This document shows, in pieces, positions 48,569-57,953 of a stretch of DNA of 64,000 bases (its first letter is position 1; each line of letters starts with the position of its first letter). Position numbers and translations under genes: made by a program. The stretch covers positions 31,738-95,737 of the forward strand of contig NZ_BIXY01000015.1 in the NCBI RefSeq assembly GCF_008326305.1, read 5' to 3'. Under the pieces are notes generated by a model. The model worked only from the letters and a program-made list of their open reading frames with translations. It had not been told where the DNA came from and made no database searches. Source of the stretch: Dictyobacter arantiisoli. GTDB lineage: Bacteria > Chloroflexota > Ktedonobacteria > Ktedonobacterales > Ktedonobacteraceae.

Positions 48569-48694
48569 AATAGCATAGACTTGCTCATGAGGGTAGCCCC
48601 TTTGTGTGGTACTAGCAATTATCCGCTCTACTGGTGTGTTCTATCTAATTATAGGGCTAGTACTGCGCTACCCTTCATTTGAAAAGCGGGGATG

Positions 48695-48741
48695 CAAGGG
48701 GCAGCAAGCCCCTTGACTGGGGCCTGAGGCTGTGCCCCAGT
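48695..48741. repeat. REP-like pair of adjacent GC-rich hairpins
   Basis: CAAGGGGC (48695-48702)/GCCCCTTG (48708-48715) is followed at once by ACTGGGGC (48716-48723)/GCCCCAGT (48734-48741). Both stems are perfect 8 bp. No T-tract. Two back-to-back stems of similar sequence are typical of repetitive extragenic palindromes. Confidence 0.6.
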
Positions 48742-48858
48742 CTCTCTCCCATTCCTGCCGCCGCATGATTTTTTACAAATGAAAATGGTACAAAAATGAA
48801 AAGGTGGCCGCTCCTGCTTTTTCACACCGTGACAGCCTCCAATTTCGCTGACCGTCTA

Positions 48859-48908
48859 CCAGCATAAAAAGGCAAAGATCATCAGGCGGCACCCCTTCAA
48901 ATGAAGAG
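48859..48908. repeat. Copy 2 of a 50-bp dispersed relic
   Basis: Same sequence as 30957-31006 except four bases clustered at positions 34-39. On the minus strand the frame reads SSFEGVPPDDLCLFML and stays open into VDGQRNWRLSRCEK before a stop, so this may be the C-terminal fragment of a lost gene. Confidence 0.7.
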
Positions 48909-49136
48909 TAACAGAGTACTCGATAGTGGATAGAATAAAGTCGTGCAACAAAAACAGAAAGTGCGCCGTACTATTCAGGAAGGCCTGCACGGTGTTATAG
49001 TATTCAAGAACGCTTCCCTATCCCGGGTGCCTTTACTGAGAGAGTGTTTTTAGCATAGATATTCTATGTCTTTGGGACTATACTCGAATATACGTCGATG
49101 TGTGAGCCTCGATAGAACTTCTTTAGGGAGTAATAC

Positions 49137-50108
49137 ATGCAGTCTGTACAGGACCTCGCCACCGCAGTACAGCGTGTCGTTGGCAATGTGGAACAGGTAA
49201 TTGTGGGGAAAGCAGAACCTGTTGCATTTAGTTTAATCGCTGTGATTTGTAATGGGCATATTCTCATTGAAGATGTACCGGGCGTGGGAAAGACCGTCCT
49301 TACCAAGGCGATAGCTCGCTCGATTGGGTGTTCTTTTAAACGTATTCAATTTACCCCGGACCTCTTGCCGAGCGATGTAACAGGTGTGTCAATCTACAGT
49401 CAAAAATCGGGCAACTTCGAGTTTCGCCCCGGGCCTCTGATGGCACAGATTGTGCTGGCCGATGAGGTGAACCGTGCGACTCCGAAGACGCAGTCGGCCC
49501 TACTTGAAGCTATGGAAGAGGGACAAATCACAGTGGATGGGGCGACCTATCATTTACCGCAACCTTTTATGGTGATGGCAACCCAGAATCCTATTGAATA
49601 TGAAGGGACCTTTCCCCTCCCTGAAGCGCAACTGGATCGCTTTATGATGACGATTAAACTGGGTTATCCGAAGGCGGAAGATGAAATAAATATCTTGAAT
49701 ACCCATCAGCATCATCATCCTTTGGACGATCTGGCACAAATTATGACCGCCGAGGAATTGGTGATTATTCAGCAGCAAGTGCGTAGCATACATGTTGATC
49801 CTTCGATTCTTGAGTATATTGTTGCCATTGCAAATGCTACCCGCAACCATCCGCAGATTTATCTAGGAATAAGTCCGCGCGGCTCGTTGGCATTGTTTCG
49901 TGCTTCACAGGCTCTGGCCGCGATGCGCGGTCGAGGGTATGTCATTCCTGACGATGTGAAACTTCTGGTCAAACCGACGCTGGCTCATCGCATTATTGTG
50001 ACACCTGCAGCTCGTGTGCGTTCTATCTCTTCCGCCAGCCTGCTGGATGAGATTCTACAGACGGTTGCGGTGCCGAATGCATGGGTTGGTGGGGGAAAGG
50101 GGCGCTAA
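49137..50108 (+). CDS. MoxR family AAA+ ATPase
   Basis: 323 residues. Walker A in [18 protein letters not shown], the MoxR signature [52 protein letters not shown] (Walker B and sensor region), and [23 protein letters not shown]. The C-terminal lid ([21 protein letters not shown]) is standard. MoxR ATPases act as chaperones for the products of linked genes, here DUF58 (5 bases downstream) and the transglutaminase-like protein. ATG start behind GGGAG. Confidence 0.95.
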   Translation: MQSVQDLATAVQRVVGNVEQVIVGKAEPVAFSLIAVICNGHILIEDVPGVGKTVLTKAIARSIGCSFKRIQFTPDLLPSDVTGVSIYSQKSGNFEFRPGPLMAQIVLADEVNRATPKTQSALLEAMEEGQITVDGATYHLPQPFMVMATQNPIEYEGTFPLPEAQLDRFMMTIKLGYPKAEDEINILNTHQHHHPLDDLAQIMTAEELVIIQQQVRSIHVDPSILEYIVAIANATRNHPQIYLGISPRGSLALFRASQALAAMRGRGYVIPDDVKLLVKPTLAHRIIVTPAARVRSISSASLLDEILQTVAVPNAWVGGGKGR

Positions 50109-50112
50109 GTCT

Positions 50113-51324
50113 ATGCGTCCCTGGCAAGTGTTTTTGCTCATCATGGTACTGGCTTTCTTTGCGGTGAGTAATGGTTGGAAAGTGTTCTATGTACTCACCT
50201 ATGTGTTACTTGTGCTGTTTATTTTGTCCTGGGTCTGGACCCGCCTGAGTCTACGCAAGTTACAGTTTCGACGAACTGCTACCAGTGGACGTGTACAGGT
50301 GGGCGAAACATTTGATGAGCGCTTGATTTTAGATAATGTGAGCTCGTTCCCTAAGCTCTGGGTACAGGTGGCCGATGGCTCAACCTTGCCCGGGCATTGG
50401 GCTGGCTATGTGGCGAGCATTGGAGGCTGGAAACGGGCGATGTGGCGTGCCAAAAGCATCAGCCAACAACGAGGCTGTTTCCAACTGGGACCAGTTGTGG
50501 CGACCAGTGGAGATCCCTTTGGGCTTTTTCGCCGTCAGATTACGCTCGCACAAGCACAAGAAATCGTGGTATTGCCGCGTGTCTATCCTCTCTCTCGTTT
50601 TGGCTTGCTCAGTGGTGGCTTGCCTGGACGAGGGAGGAGTTCCATGCGCGCGCTTCAGACGACATCTACACCGACGACTATTCGTGAATATGTTACTGGT
50701 GATGCGCTCAGTCGTATCCATTGGCGCTCCAGTGCTCACTACAATAAGTTGATGGTGAAAGAATTTGATCTGGACCCCGCAATTGATGTCTGGCTTTTCT
50801 TGGACTTACAAGCCTCGGCCCAGGCGGGCGAAGGAGCCCATTCTACCGAGGAGTATGGCGTAACGATTGCAGCTTCTCTGGCGGCCTATTTTTTGCAACA
50901 GGATTTCTCGCTGGGAATGATTGTGAATGGTTATAAGCGAGAATTATTGTCTTTAGATCGTGGTGAGCGACAAATTGAGCGTGTGCTTGAATTATTAGCT
51001 GTGGTGACCTCCGGTTCTGGTTATGGCCTGAGTGAAGCCCTGGCGATGGATTCCTTTCATTTTGGTCGCAATGCTGTAGCAGTTGTGATTACCGCGTCAA
51101 ATTCGCAATCCTGGCATGAAAGTGTACGTCAATTGCAGTTGCGAGGCGTTCAAATTGTGGTAATCGCTCTGGATGCTCCCTCTTTTGAAGGGCAGCCACT
51201 GTTAGAAGATACATTCGCGTTGCTGGAAGGCGCTAATATTCCAGTGTTACGTATTAAACATGGTGATTCGATTGTTCAGATTTTAGAGACTGGCTCTCAG
51301 GTGCGTTCTACAACACAGAGGTGA
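50113..51324 (+). CDS. DUF58 domain membrane protein
   Basis: 403 residues from ATG 50113. Two N-terminal membrane spans (VFLLIMVLAFFAVSNG and VLTYVLLVLFILSWVW) come first, then a beta-rich region, then the DUF58 signature REYVTGDALSRIHWRSSAHYNKLMVKEFD at about residues 190-220, and a von-Willebrand-A-like C-terminal part (DVWLFLDLQAS). It is the middle gene of the MoxR-DUF58-transglutaminase operon. The system has a supposed role in envelope assembly or stress. The molecular function is unknown. Confidence 0.92.
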   Translation: MRPWQVFLLIMVLAFFAVSNGWKVFYVLTYVLLVLFILSWVWTRLSLRKLQFRRTATSGRVQVGETFDERLILDNVSSFPKLWVQVADGSTLPGHWAGYVASIGGWKRAMWRAKSISQQRGCFQLGPVVATSGDPFGLFRRQITLAQAQEIVVLPRVYPLSRFGLLSGGLPGRGRSSMRALQTTSTPTTIREYVTGDALSRIHWRSSAHYNKLMVKEFDLDPAIDVWLFLDLQASAQAGEGAHSTEEYGVTIAASLAAYFLQQDFSLGMIVNGYKRELLSLDRGERQIERVLELLAVVTSGSGYGLSEALAMDSFHFGRNAVAVVITASNSQSWHESVRQLQLRGVQIVVIALDAPSFEGQPLLEDTFALLEGANIPVLRIKHGDSIVQILETGSQVRSTTQR

Positions 51325-51329
51325 ACGTC

Positions 51330-53777
51330 ATGCGCAATGCGGCGATTGATCGTCTCTCCAAAATTCTCTCCGATGATCCGGAGCAGAATGGTGACAGGCG
51401 AGCGTTTAACTGGTCTGATGTAAGTTTGTCTTTGTATCAACGTGAAGGATGGTTCTCCCTCTTTCTGTTAGCGCTCATTGTTTATTGCGGTATCTGGTGT
51501 ATTCAAGCGAATGACTGGGTTGATAATTCAGGCGCATTATCATTAACGGCCCTGGTAGGGATACTGTATGGTACCTGGTCGGTCAAACAGCGTTTTTTCG
51601 CAGCCTGGTTGGTGTATAGCATGGCGGCTGTCATTGGCCTGTTGCTCATTGTGTGGCAAATATCCATAACCTTCTATGGTGGAAGCTTGCTCGGAGAGTT
51701 GCAAGGTATCGGGCTATGGTTTATCTGGCTGGTAACCGGACATACCAATGAAGATCCAGCACTCTACTTTATGATTATTCTGCTTCTGGGATATCTATTA
51801 GCGTATATTAGTGCTTTGTTACTGTATCGCTGGTGTTTGCCCTGGTTGCTGGTAGCTATGAACGGGGTTGTGCTTGTTCTCAGTCTTAACGGTTTGAATC
51901 AGGCATATGTCTTCTTCCTCTTCTTGTTTTTAGCAGCTTCATTATTGTTATTACTTCGTTTTAATCTGTATACCTCAACTCAACGTTGGGAAGGACAGGG
52001 ATTGCATTATGCCGATGATTTAGGCTGGGGATTTATGCAGACGGGTATTGTGATCAGTCTGGGTATTATCTTGCTGTCCGCGCTCTTGCCTGCTGATTAT
52101 GAAGAAATGCATCTGGCGCAAATCTGGAGCTCCCAGACTCCTCTGGGACTATTAGCGAATGCGTTGGATCGAGGTAGTAATGCGGGCATTAGTGAGAATG
52201 CTCCTAATCCTGGCAATTTTACTGATAATCTGGTACTGGGTGGAAATCCTCATCTCAATAATGCCGTTGTTTTCAAGGTGAAAGTTGACGCTTCACAACC
52301 ACAATATTTGGCGCTTGTGTCCTATAACACATATGATCATGGTTGGTCCATTTCTGGCTCAAATCAAAATTATCATATCGGTGCCAATACATTGTTAGCA
52401 ACGAATGATCAGAAGACGTATGCGGTGACGCAAGATATCACTGTTGTGACACCTCCGGGGGAGCAGCAGCCATATCTGGTGGGAGCGTCGGATGTCGTGA
52501 AGGTATCTGTAGCGGCTAATATTCTGGATGGAAGTGGGGGTATTGTTACCTGGTTAGGGGAAAAGAATTTGCAGCCGAATACGCACTACACAGCGGTTTC
52601 CGCTGTTTCCTCTGCGGATGTTTCAATGCTGCGTTCAATACCCATGCCTGCAGATGCTCCCAGCTATAGACTGACTAACTCTCCTGATGCACAGGCACCA
52701 ATTGAATATTTCGTGCCCTCCATCGTACAAGATTTCACACAAATGCCAACATATCTGAAAACTGATAAGCAGATCGCGGCCCTGACCCGGAGTATTGTGT
52801 CGCAGGCTCATGCGACAACGATGTATGATAAGGCCGTTGCTCTCGAAACGTATTTACGTACCCATTATAGCTATAGCACGGACATTCATCCTCCTCTGGG
52901 TGAAGATCCGATTCTCTGGTTTCTCTTCGACAATAAGCAACAGAATGGGTATTGTAATTACTTTTCAACTGCGATGGCATTGATGGCTCGTTCGCTGGGT
53001 ATTCCTGCGCGTGAGGTCGCTGGTTATGCTCCTGGAACCTATGATAGTCCCAATGATCAATATATTGTGCATGGAATGGATGCACACTCCTGGACACAGG
53101 TTTATTTCGCAGGCTATGGTTGGGTGAATTTTGAGCCTTCGGCTAGCTTTAAGACTTTTGTGCGTCCATTGCCTGATCAAAGTATTGGGAGTAGCTCGTC
53201 GATTACTGGCGCAGGAGGTGGAATAACTCCCGCGCAGGCGCAAAAGGCCAGGAACCGCAATATTGATCAGCCCGAAACTGGTGGGAGTGGAGCAACCCAC
53301 AGACAGCAGGCAGCATCCCTCTATAATCCCTTGAATATTACAATAGCCTGTCTGCTGCTATTGTTACTGCTGGCTTCTGGCAGTTTTTTTCTGTGGTGGC
53401 AGCGTTTATTCAAGAGCCATAGCCTGGCGACTCAACTTTATGGGCGTGTCTCTTTGCTAGCGGGTTGGGCCGGTATCAGACGTCAAAGCTCGCAAACTCC
53501 CTACGAATATGTGCAGCAACTTTCCTCTACGGTGACGTATTTGCGGGATGATGCACAACTTCTGGAACAATTAGCCGATGTGTATGTTCGCGAACGCTGG
53601 TCTGATCCCAACAGCAGCGATTATCTACAGCATAGTGGCGAAATTCATGAGTTGCCAGCGTTATGGAGGCAGATACGCTTGCATCTATTTGCATATCTGC
53701 TGAGACATCCTGTATTCTTGCGTTGGATACCTGATAGGATGATAGTTCTGTTGAAACGCATGCGCAAAAAACAGTAG
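51330..53777 (+). CDS. TgpA-like membrane transglutaminase/protease-like protein
   Basis: 815 residues from ATG 51330, with GAGGTG upstream. A GTG at 51321 overlaps the DUF58 stop. Six to seven N-terminal membrane spans (DUF3488-like), an extracytoplasmic beta-rich part, then the transglutaminase core QNGYCNYFSTAMALMARSLGIPAREVAGY (Cys542), GMDAHSWTQVYFAGYGWVNFEPSASF (His586 and Glu602 in the place of Asp or Glu), a further membrane span (LNITIACLLLLLLLASGSFF) and a cytoplasmic C-terminal domain (DUF4129-like position). Catalytic residues are present. Substrates of this group are unknown. Confidence 0.92.
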   Translation: MRNAAIDRLSKILSDDPEQNGDRRAFNWSDVSLSLYQREGWFSLFLLALIVYCGIWCIQANDWVDNSGALSLTALVGILYGTWSVKQRFFAAWLVYSMAAVIGLLLIVWQISITFYGGSLLGELQGIGLWFIWLVTGHTNEDPALYFMIILLLGYLLAYISALLLYRWCLPWLLVAMNGVVLVLSLNGLNQAYVFFLFLFLAASLLLLLRFNLYTSTQRWEGQGLHYADDLGWGFMQTGIVISLGIILLSALLPADYEEMHLAQIWSSQTPLGLLANALDRGSNAGISENAPNPGNFTDNLVLGGNPHLNNAVVFKVKVDASQPQYLALVSYNTYDHGWSISGSNQNYHIGANTLLATNDQKTYAVTQDITVVTPPGEQQPYLVGASDVVKVSVAANILDGSGGIVTWLGEKNLQPNTHYTAVSAVSSADVSMLRSIPMPADAPSYRLTNSPDAQAPIEYFVPSIVQDFTQMPTYLKTDKQIAALTRSIVSQAHATTMYDKAVALETYLRTHYSYSTDIHPPLGEDPILWFLFDNKQQNGYCNYFSTAMALMARSLGIPAREVAGYAPGTYDSPNDQYIVHGMDAHSWTQVYFAGYGWVNFEPSASFKTFVRPLPDQSIGSSSSITGAGGGITPAQAQKARNRNIDQPETGGSGATHRQQAASLYNPLNITIACLLLLLLLASGSFFLWWQRLFKSHSLATQLYGRVSLLAGWAGIRRQSSQTPYEYVQQLSSTVTYLRDDAQLLEQLADVYVRERWSDPNSSDYLQHSGEIHELPALWRQIRLHLFAYLLRHPVFLRWIPDRMIVLLKRMRKKQ

Positions 53778-53918
53778 AACTTCGCATGGGAGCCGACACA
53801 AAAAAGGCTCCCATTGCTTGACCTAATGTCTTCGTTCTCGTACACTATAGCTTGCGGCCTCCTGTCCTCTAAACTGTAGGCTGCAATTTCTATGGTTGTT
53901 GTTCGATAGGAGGAATTT

Positions 53919-54281
53919 ATGTCTAATATGGAACTGGTGAATTCAGAGCAGGTGCTCATTCCCCTTGTAATCCCTGAGAAATTTGATATTGTTATTCCAG
54001 GTGCTCCCCCTGTACGTTTACAGACGCTTGATCTGGCTCGTCACGTTGCCGTCGCACCGGATGGCAAAGATTTTGTGGTCGCGACGTTCACAGACACAAA
54101 TATGGGCCGTACTATCGTGACGGCTGTCTTCCCACTGCAGGGGCACTATCTGACGCTGGTGCGTTTGCCTGTATGTGAATATGAGACCGATGATCCCGAA
54201 GTGGCGATTCAGCGTCATATCACTCTTGTTCAGGCTATCCAGCAAGGGCAGCTAAAAGCGTATGTGAAGAAGAATCAATAG
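53919..54281 (+). CDS. Hypothetical 120-residue protein
   Basis: Not recognised. Strong ribosome-binding site (ATAGGAGGAATTT) before ATG 53919. The product looks like one beta-rich domain (VLIPLVIPEKFDIVIPGAPPV, then TFTDTNMGRTIVTAVFPLQG) with a C-terminal helix, no signal peptide and no Cys. It lies 140 bp after the transglutaminase-like gene and before a promoter, so it may be the end of that operon or independent. Confidence 0.65.
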   Translation: MSNMELVNSEQVLIPLVIPEKFDIVIPGAPPVRLQTLDLARHVAVAPDGKDFVVATFTDTNMGRTIVTAVFPLQGHYLTLVRLPVCEYETDDPEVAIQRHITLVQAIQQGQLKAYVKKNQ

Positions 54282-54322
54282 ACGCATGTGTTCTGGTATC
54301 GTAAAATTGCTGTGATATTCCC

Positions 54323-54352
54323 TTGACAATTCACAACTCTATTCCGTATACT
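54323..54352 (+). promoter_or_regulatory. Strong sigma-70-type promoter
   Basis: TTGACA (54323-54328), 18 bases, TATACT (54347-54352). The near-consensus -35 and -10 face the 68-codon ORF, leaving a leader of about 95 bases. The leader contains a small stem GGAGA/TCTCC (about 54363-54385). Confidence 0.7.
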
Positions 54353-54456
54353 TGAATTGAGCGGAGATTGCAGGTGTAGTCTCCCTATGCATTATAGTAT
54401 TGTACGCAACTAAAAGTATCTTTTGAACCGAAATCTAATGAAAGGAGATGGCGAGC

Positions 54457-54663
54457 ATGATAAACAATCACACATTCTTCGTTGCGGTAACACGCGGCGC
54501 TCAAGGCTATCGTGATTCCGTGTTTCATGCTATGCCAGCAGCCATGCTAGAAAAAAATTTCTGTGGCAGCGACGGTTTCCGAACCGCTTTACTGCGTCCT
54601 GTGGCCAGTGGCATCAGTGTGCCCATCTCCTGGGGAAGACCACCTGATATAATTTACAGGTGA
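54457..54663 (+). CDS. Orphan 68-residue ORF with its own promoter and terminator
   Basis: Not recognised. ATG 54457 lies 9 bases after AAAGGAG. The ATG at 54448 is too close to it. The product starts MINNHTFFVAVTRGAQGYRD, has one Cys, several Ala/Pro and a basic end (PPDIIYR), with no signal peptide or span. A strong promoter lies upstream and a terminator 24 bases downstream, and the next genes are an ABC exporter. It could be a small protein or peptide precursor, or the stretch may instead be a structured leader or small RNA. Confidence 0.45.
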   Translation: MINNHTFFVAVTRGAQGYRDSVFHAMPAAMLEKNFCGSDGFRTALLRPVASGISVPISWGRPPDIIYR

Positions 54664-54686
54664 GTCAAAACATTAAAACCCCCTCG

Positions 54687-54731
54687 ACCGTGGGCACTGG
54701 TGAAGCGAAGCTTCCAGTCTCACGGTTTTTT
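54687..54731 (+). terminator. Intrinsic terminator before the ABC exporter genes
   Basis: ACCGTG..ACTGG..GAAGC pairs with GCTTCCAGT..CACGGT across 54687-54726, followed by TTTTTT. The gap to 54935 holds no other feature. Confidence 0.85.
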
Positions 54732-54935
54732 ATTGCCCTTTTTATCAATACCTTAGTAGTTGGTTAGAGGAAGATGTGATGAGTCACAACGTGGATGCTT
54801 ATCCGTAAGCTATGCTGGACTCTCGTTAGCAGGTACAGCCATGCGGCTGTACTAATGAGCAATGTGTTTATCGATGATCTGGTCTAAGCTAAAAGTACCT
54901 GCGAAAGACCAGATTATGATGAAGGAGCAATTCTC

Positions 54936-55898
54936 TTGGCTATACCTGATTTGGTGCCAGCACCACTATTGAATACGATTGCGATTGATCCAACCAGTGA
55001 TGCCATTGTCATTGCTGGGGCAACAAAAGTTTTTAAGAAATCACGTCCTTTATTGAGTCGTTTGCGTCAACACAAAGGGAATGTAGAGGACGAGCGTAAG
55101 CGGAACGTACTGGCTGTTGATCATATCGATCTGACGGTCAAGCGGCGTGAGATTGTGGGAATTCTGGGGGCCAATGGCTCTGGAAAATCCACACTGATCC
55201 GCATGCTTTCAACATTGCTGATTCCTGATGAGGGTTCCGTCAGCATCTTTGGCTATGATGTGGTGAAGGATGAGGCTACGGTACAGCGTTTGATCAATCG
55301 TGTGAGCGTGGAGGCTTCGTTTTTTAAAAAGTTGTCGCCAATGGAAAATTTGTTGTATGCCGCACGCCTCTATAACATGAGCGGCGCAGATGCACGCAGG
55401 CGTATTCGAGCTATCCTGACGCGCCTGGGTATTAAGCCCGAGCGCATCGATGCACCCCTTGAGGATATGTCTCGCGGTATGCAGCAGAAGGTGGCAATCG
55501 CACGTGCCTTTCTCACGTCACCTATCGTTTTGTTGTTGGATGAGCCGACGACTGGCCTGGACCCGCGCTCAAAAATTGATGTGCAGCATTTTGTGAACGA
55601 GCTACGGGATGTTCATGATGCCACCATCTTGATTACGACACACGATATGGATGAGGCTGATGCCCTCTGTGATCGGGTTGCGATTATCGATAAAGGACGG
55701 ATTGTCGTCTCTGGTGATACTGCGACGCTTAAGCGTGCCGTGGCTGACCTGCGTGGATTGAGTGAACCCGTCTCGATGAATGATGTCTTTATGCACTATA
55801 CGGCGTCCCATCTGATTACTGAAGAGGATGTGCAACGCTATGGAAGCTGGGAGAAAGCCTTCGAGGCGCTGGAAGCGCAACGCGAAGAGGAAGAATAA
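54936..55898 (+). CDS. ABC transporter ATP-binding protein (DrrA/NatA type)
   Basis: 320 residues. The TTG start is set by AAGGAG 8 bases upstream. Walker A GILGANGSGKSTLIRML, signature LEDMSRGMQQKVAIARAF, Walker B VLLLDEPTTGLDP and the His switch ILITTHDMDEAD are all intact. The C-terminal ~60 residues (RGLSEPVSMNDVFMHYTASH) resemble the DrrA-type regulatory tail. An unusual N-terminal stretch of about 40 residues with a basic segment (KKSRPLLSRLRQHKGNVEDE) precedes the core. It pairs with the permease 25 bases downstream as a drug, lipid or polymer exporter. Confidence 0.94.
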   Translation: MAIPDLVPAPLLNTIAIDPTSDAIVIAGATKVFKKSRPLLSRLRQHKGNVEDERKRNVLAVDHIDLTVKRREIVGILGANGSGKSTLIRMLSTLLIPDEGSVSIFGYDVVKDEATVQRLINRVSVEASFFKKLSPMENLLYAARLYNMSGADARRRIRAILTRLGIKPERIDAPLEDMSRGMQQKVAIARAFLTSPIVLLLDEPTTGLDPRSKIDVQHFVNELRDVHDATILITTHDMDEADALCDRVAIIDKGRIVVSGDTATLKRAVADLRGLSEPVSMNDVFMHYTASHLITEEDVQRYGSWEKAFEALEAQREEEE

Positions 55899-55923
55899 GA
55901 AGAATAAAGAGAAAGGCCTGTTA

Positions 55924-56754
55924 ATGTCTGCACTGATCCATCAGGCACGAGCCAGCTACGCATTTTTTGAACGCAACTGGAACTTAACCAGGCGCTACTG
56001 GGCCTGGGAAATTGTCTGGCTGGTCTATAACGTCGCGAATGCGCTCTCAATTACCTTTCTAGGGGCAAGCGCTCAGAGTTGGGGCGGCAAAGGTATCGAT
56101 ACAAACCGCCTTATTTTGTATCTCTTGATTGGCACGTCTGTCTGGTCATATCTCAGTGTGACCTTTGAAGGTGTGACTGATCTGATTACCATGGAGCGCT
56201 GGGAAGGGACGATTGAATATACATTTATGGCTCCGATCTCACGCTTTACGCATCTGGTGGGTAGCTGCTGGTATGCGATTGCGCATGGTCTGCTGTTTAC
56301 TTTCTTGCAATTGCTGGTCGTCGGATCCTTCTTTCATCTCGATTTAGGGAAGGCCAATTATGGCACAGCCATCTTTATGCTCTTGATTGGCAGTGTCTCG
56401 TTTATTGGCTTTGGTATTGCGGCATCGGTGCTCCCGTTGCTCTTTACCGAGCGTGGCTCTCAGATGTCTTATATCGTGCGTGCGTTGCTCTTGCTGGTTT
56501 CTGGTGTCTACTATGACATCCATGTGATGCCCGCCTGGATGCAGCCATTGGCACAACTCTCGCCTGCTACCTATGTCTTGACAGGCTTGCGCGCCGGTAT
56601 TCTCGATGGGGCTCCTATCTGGTCTCCTATTGTGTGGAATAGCACCTGGCCGTTGATCATTATTGGCCTGTTAAGCGTACCGCTTGGTATTTATATCTTT
56701 CATATAGCAGAAAGATATGCCAAACGTACAGGAAAGTTGAAACGCAACGGTTAA
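55924..56754 (+). CDS. ABC-2 type transporter permease
   Basis: 276 residues from ATG 55924 (GAAAGG 7 bases upstream). Six membrane spans. YWAWEIVWLVYNVANALSITFLG, LILYLLIGTSVWSYLSVTFEGV and the ABC-2 signature region LLLVSGVYYDIHVMPAWMQPLAQLSPATYVLTGLRAGI (in parts) are standard for the DrrB/NodJ group. It forms the exporter with the preceding ATPase. Substrate unknown. Confidence 0.92.
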   Translation: MSALIHQARASYAFFERNWNLTRRYWAWEIVWLVYNVANALSITFLGASAQSWGGKGIDTNRLILYLLIGTSVWSYLSVTFEGVTDLITMERWEGTIEYTFMAPISRFTHLVGSCWYAIAHGLLFTFLQLLVVGSFFHLDLGKANYGTAIFMLLIGSVSFIGFGIAASVLPLLFTERGSQMSYIVRALLLLVSGVYYDIHVMPAWMQPLAQLSPATYVLTGLRAGILDGAPIWSPIVWNSTWPLIIIGLLSVPLGIYIFHIAERYAKRTGKLKRNG

Positions 56755-56773
56755 AGGCTGCCTGTTATCGAGA

Positions 56774-56802
56774 AAGGCTCTGTCCTGCCGAGGAAGAGCC
56801 TT
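56774..56802 (+). terminator. Hairpin after the ABC permease
   Basis: AAGGCTCT (56774-56781) pairs exactly with AGAGCCTT (56795-56802), followed by the pyrimidine-rich CTCCTCTC rather than a T-run, so termination may be weak. Confidence 0.45.
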
Positions 56803-56818
56803 CTCCTCTCATATTGAA

Positions 56819-57838
56819 ATGGATAAGGATATGTCATTAGAGCAAAAGAATATACCTATGAAAAAATATACATTGCGCCGTCCGACCTGGGATGATTTTC
56901 AGGCTATCTATGAAGTGATCAACGCTAGCCGCTTCAACGTTACGGGTGTGCATGAAACGACTGAAGAAGAGGTACGCTCTCGTTTATCGGCACCTCATCT
57001 TACTCTGGCAACTGAAAGTTGGGTCGTGGAGTCTCCAGAAGGGCAGGTAGTTGCCTTTCAAGTGGTAGAGCAGATTGAGCATGCACGCTTATTTGTCAAT
57101 GGTGATGTCCATCCTGATCATCTTGGTCAGGGAATTGGCATGCTACTGTTGCAAGCAGCCGAGCAGTGGGCACAGGAACAGGTGCAATTGGCTGTTCCTG
57201 ATCTCCGGGTTGTGTTAAATACGCCAGTGAACAAGCAAAATACGCGCAAGCAGCATTTGTTTGAGCGGCATGCTTATCAACCTTCCCGGCCTTTCTGGCG
57301 GATGGGGATCGAGTTGACAAGCGCGCCAGTCGAGCCACGATGGCCTGAGGGCATCGAGTTGCGCACCCTTGCTGATGATCACACCCCAGAGCGTTTGTAT
57401 GCGGTTTATGAGGCTGATCAGGAGATCTTCCAGGATCATTGGGGCTATGTCCGACAGCCTTACGAAGAGTGGAAACATTGGGCTGTGAGAAGCGATGTTT
57501 TTGATGCCTCACTATGGTTCCTGGCTCTGGCTGGCGACGACATTGTTGGTATTGGCCTCTGCGCTGATGAGCAGGAGGCGGGGGCCTGGGTTCATGCGTT
57601 GGGTATTAAGCGCTCCTGGCGGCGGAGAGGTCTGGCGCAGGTGTTATTACAGTACGCTTTTGGCGAGTTTTATCGGCGCGGACGACAGCGCATCTTTTTG
57701 AATGTTGATGGAAAAAGTCTGACTGGCGCAACGCGCGTCTACGAACGTGCAGGTATGCATGTCGTACGAGAGACAATGCACTATGAGAAGGAGCTACGAG
57801 CTGGTAAGGAGTTGAGTACCCAATCGTTAGAGTTGTAG
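56819..57838 (+). CDS. Tandem GNAT acetyltransferase (mycothiol-synthase-like layout)
   Basis: 339 residues with two acetyl-CoA-binding GNAT domains: residues 15-165 (GDVHPDHLGQGIGMLLLQAAEQWA, motif A) and 180-325 (LGIKRSWRRRGLAQVLLQYAF and RVYERAGMHVVRETMHYEKEL). Tandem GNATs of this size include mycothiol synthase MshD and Eis-like enzymes. No other thiol-synthesis gene is adjacent, so the substrate is open. ATG 56819 is used; ATG 56831 or 56858 are also possible. Confidence 0.85.
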   Translation: MDKDMSLEQKNIPMKKYTLRRPTWDDFQAIYEVINASRFNVTGVHETTEEEVRSRLSAPHLTLATESWVVESPEGQVVAFQVVEQIEHARLFVNGDVHPDHLGQGIGMLLLQAAEQWAQEQVQLAVPDLRVVLNTPVNKQNTRKQHLFERHAYQPSRPFWRMGIELTSAPVEPRWPEGIELRTLADDHTPERLYAVYEADQEIFQDHWGYVRQPYEEWKHWAVRSDVFDASLWFLALAGDDIVGIGLCADEQEAGAWVHALGIKRSWRRRGLAQVLLQYAFGEFYRRGRQRIFLNVDGKSLTGATRVYERAGMHVVRETMHYEKELRAGKELSTQSLEL

Positions 57839-57887
57839 CGACAGGGGAAATATCCACCTGCCAGGCTCATGTCTCCATGGCACCCGC

Positions 57888-57929
57888 CTGTGATCGTATT
57901 GGTCCGTTCCGTGACCAACACGATCACAG
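57888..57929. repeat. Interrupted palindrome between the two GNAT genes
   Basis: CTGTGATCGT (57888-57897) pairs with ACGATCACAG (57920-57929), with an inner GGTC/GACC stem. No T-tract. It lies 25 bases before the next start, so it may act as an operator, an attenuating hairpin or an mRNA end. Confidence 0.5.
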
Positions 57930-57953
57930 TGATGAATAAATGGAGCATACAGT

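Larger units (their letters stand above)
48569..49136. other. 568-bp intergenic region with palindromes and a relic repeat
   Basis: Divergent spacer between acyP and the MoxR gene. It contains a REP-like double hairpin (48695-48741) and copy 2 of a dispersed relic (48859-48908). A TATACT near 49079 could be the MoxR -10, but it lacks a good -35. Confidence 0.5.

Noticed and set aside
54353..54735. T-box riboswitch upstream of the ABC exporter
   Set aside because: The conserved T-box antiterminator sequence is not present, although a terminator hairpin is.
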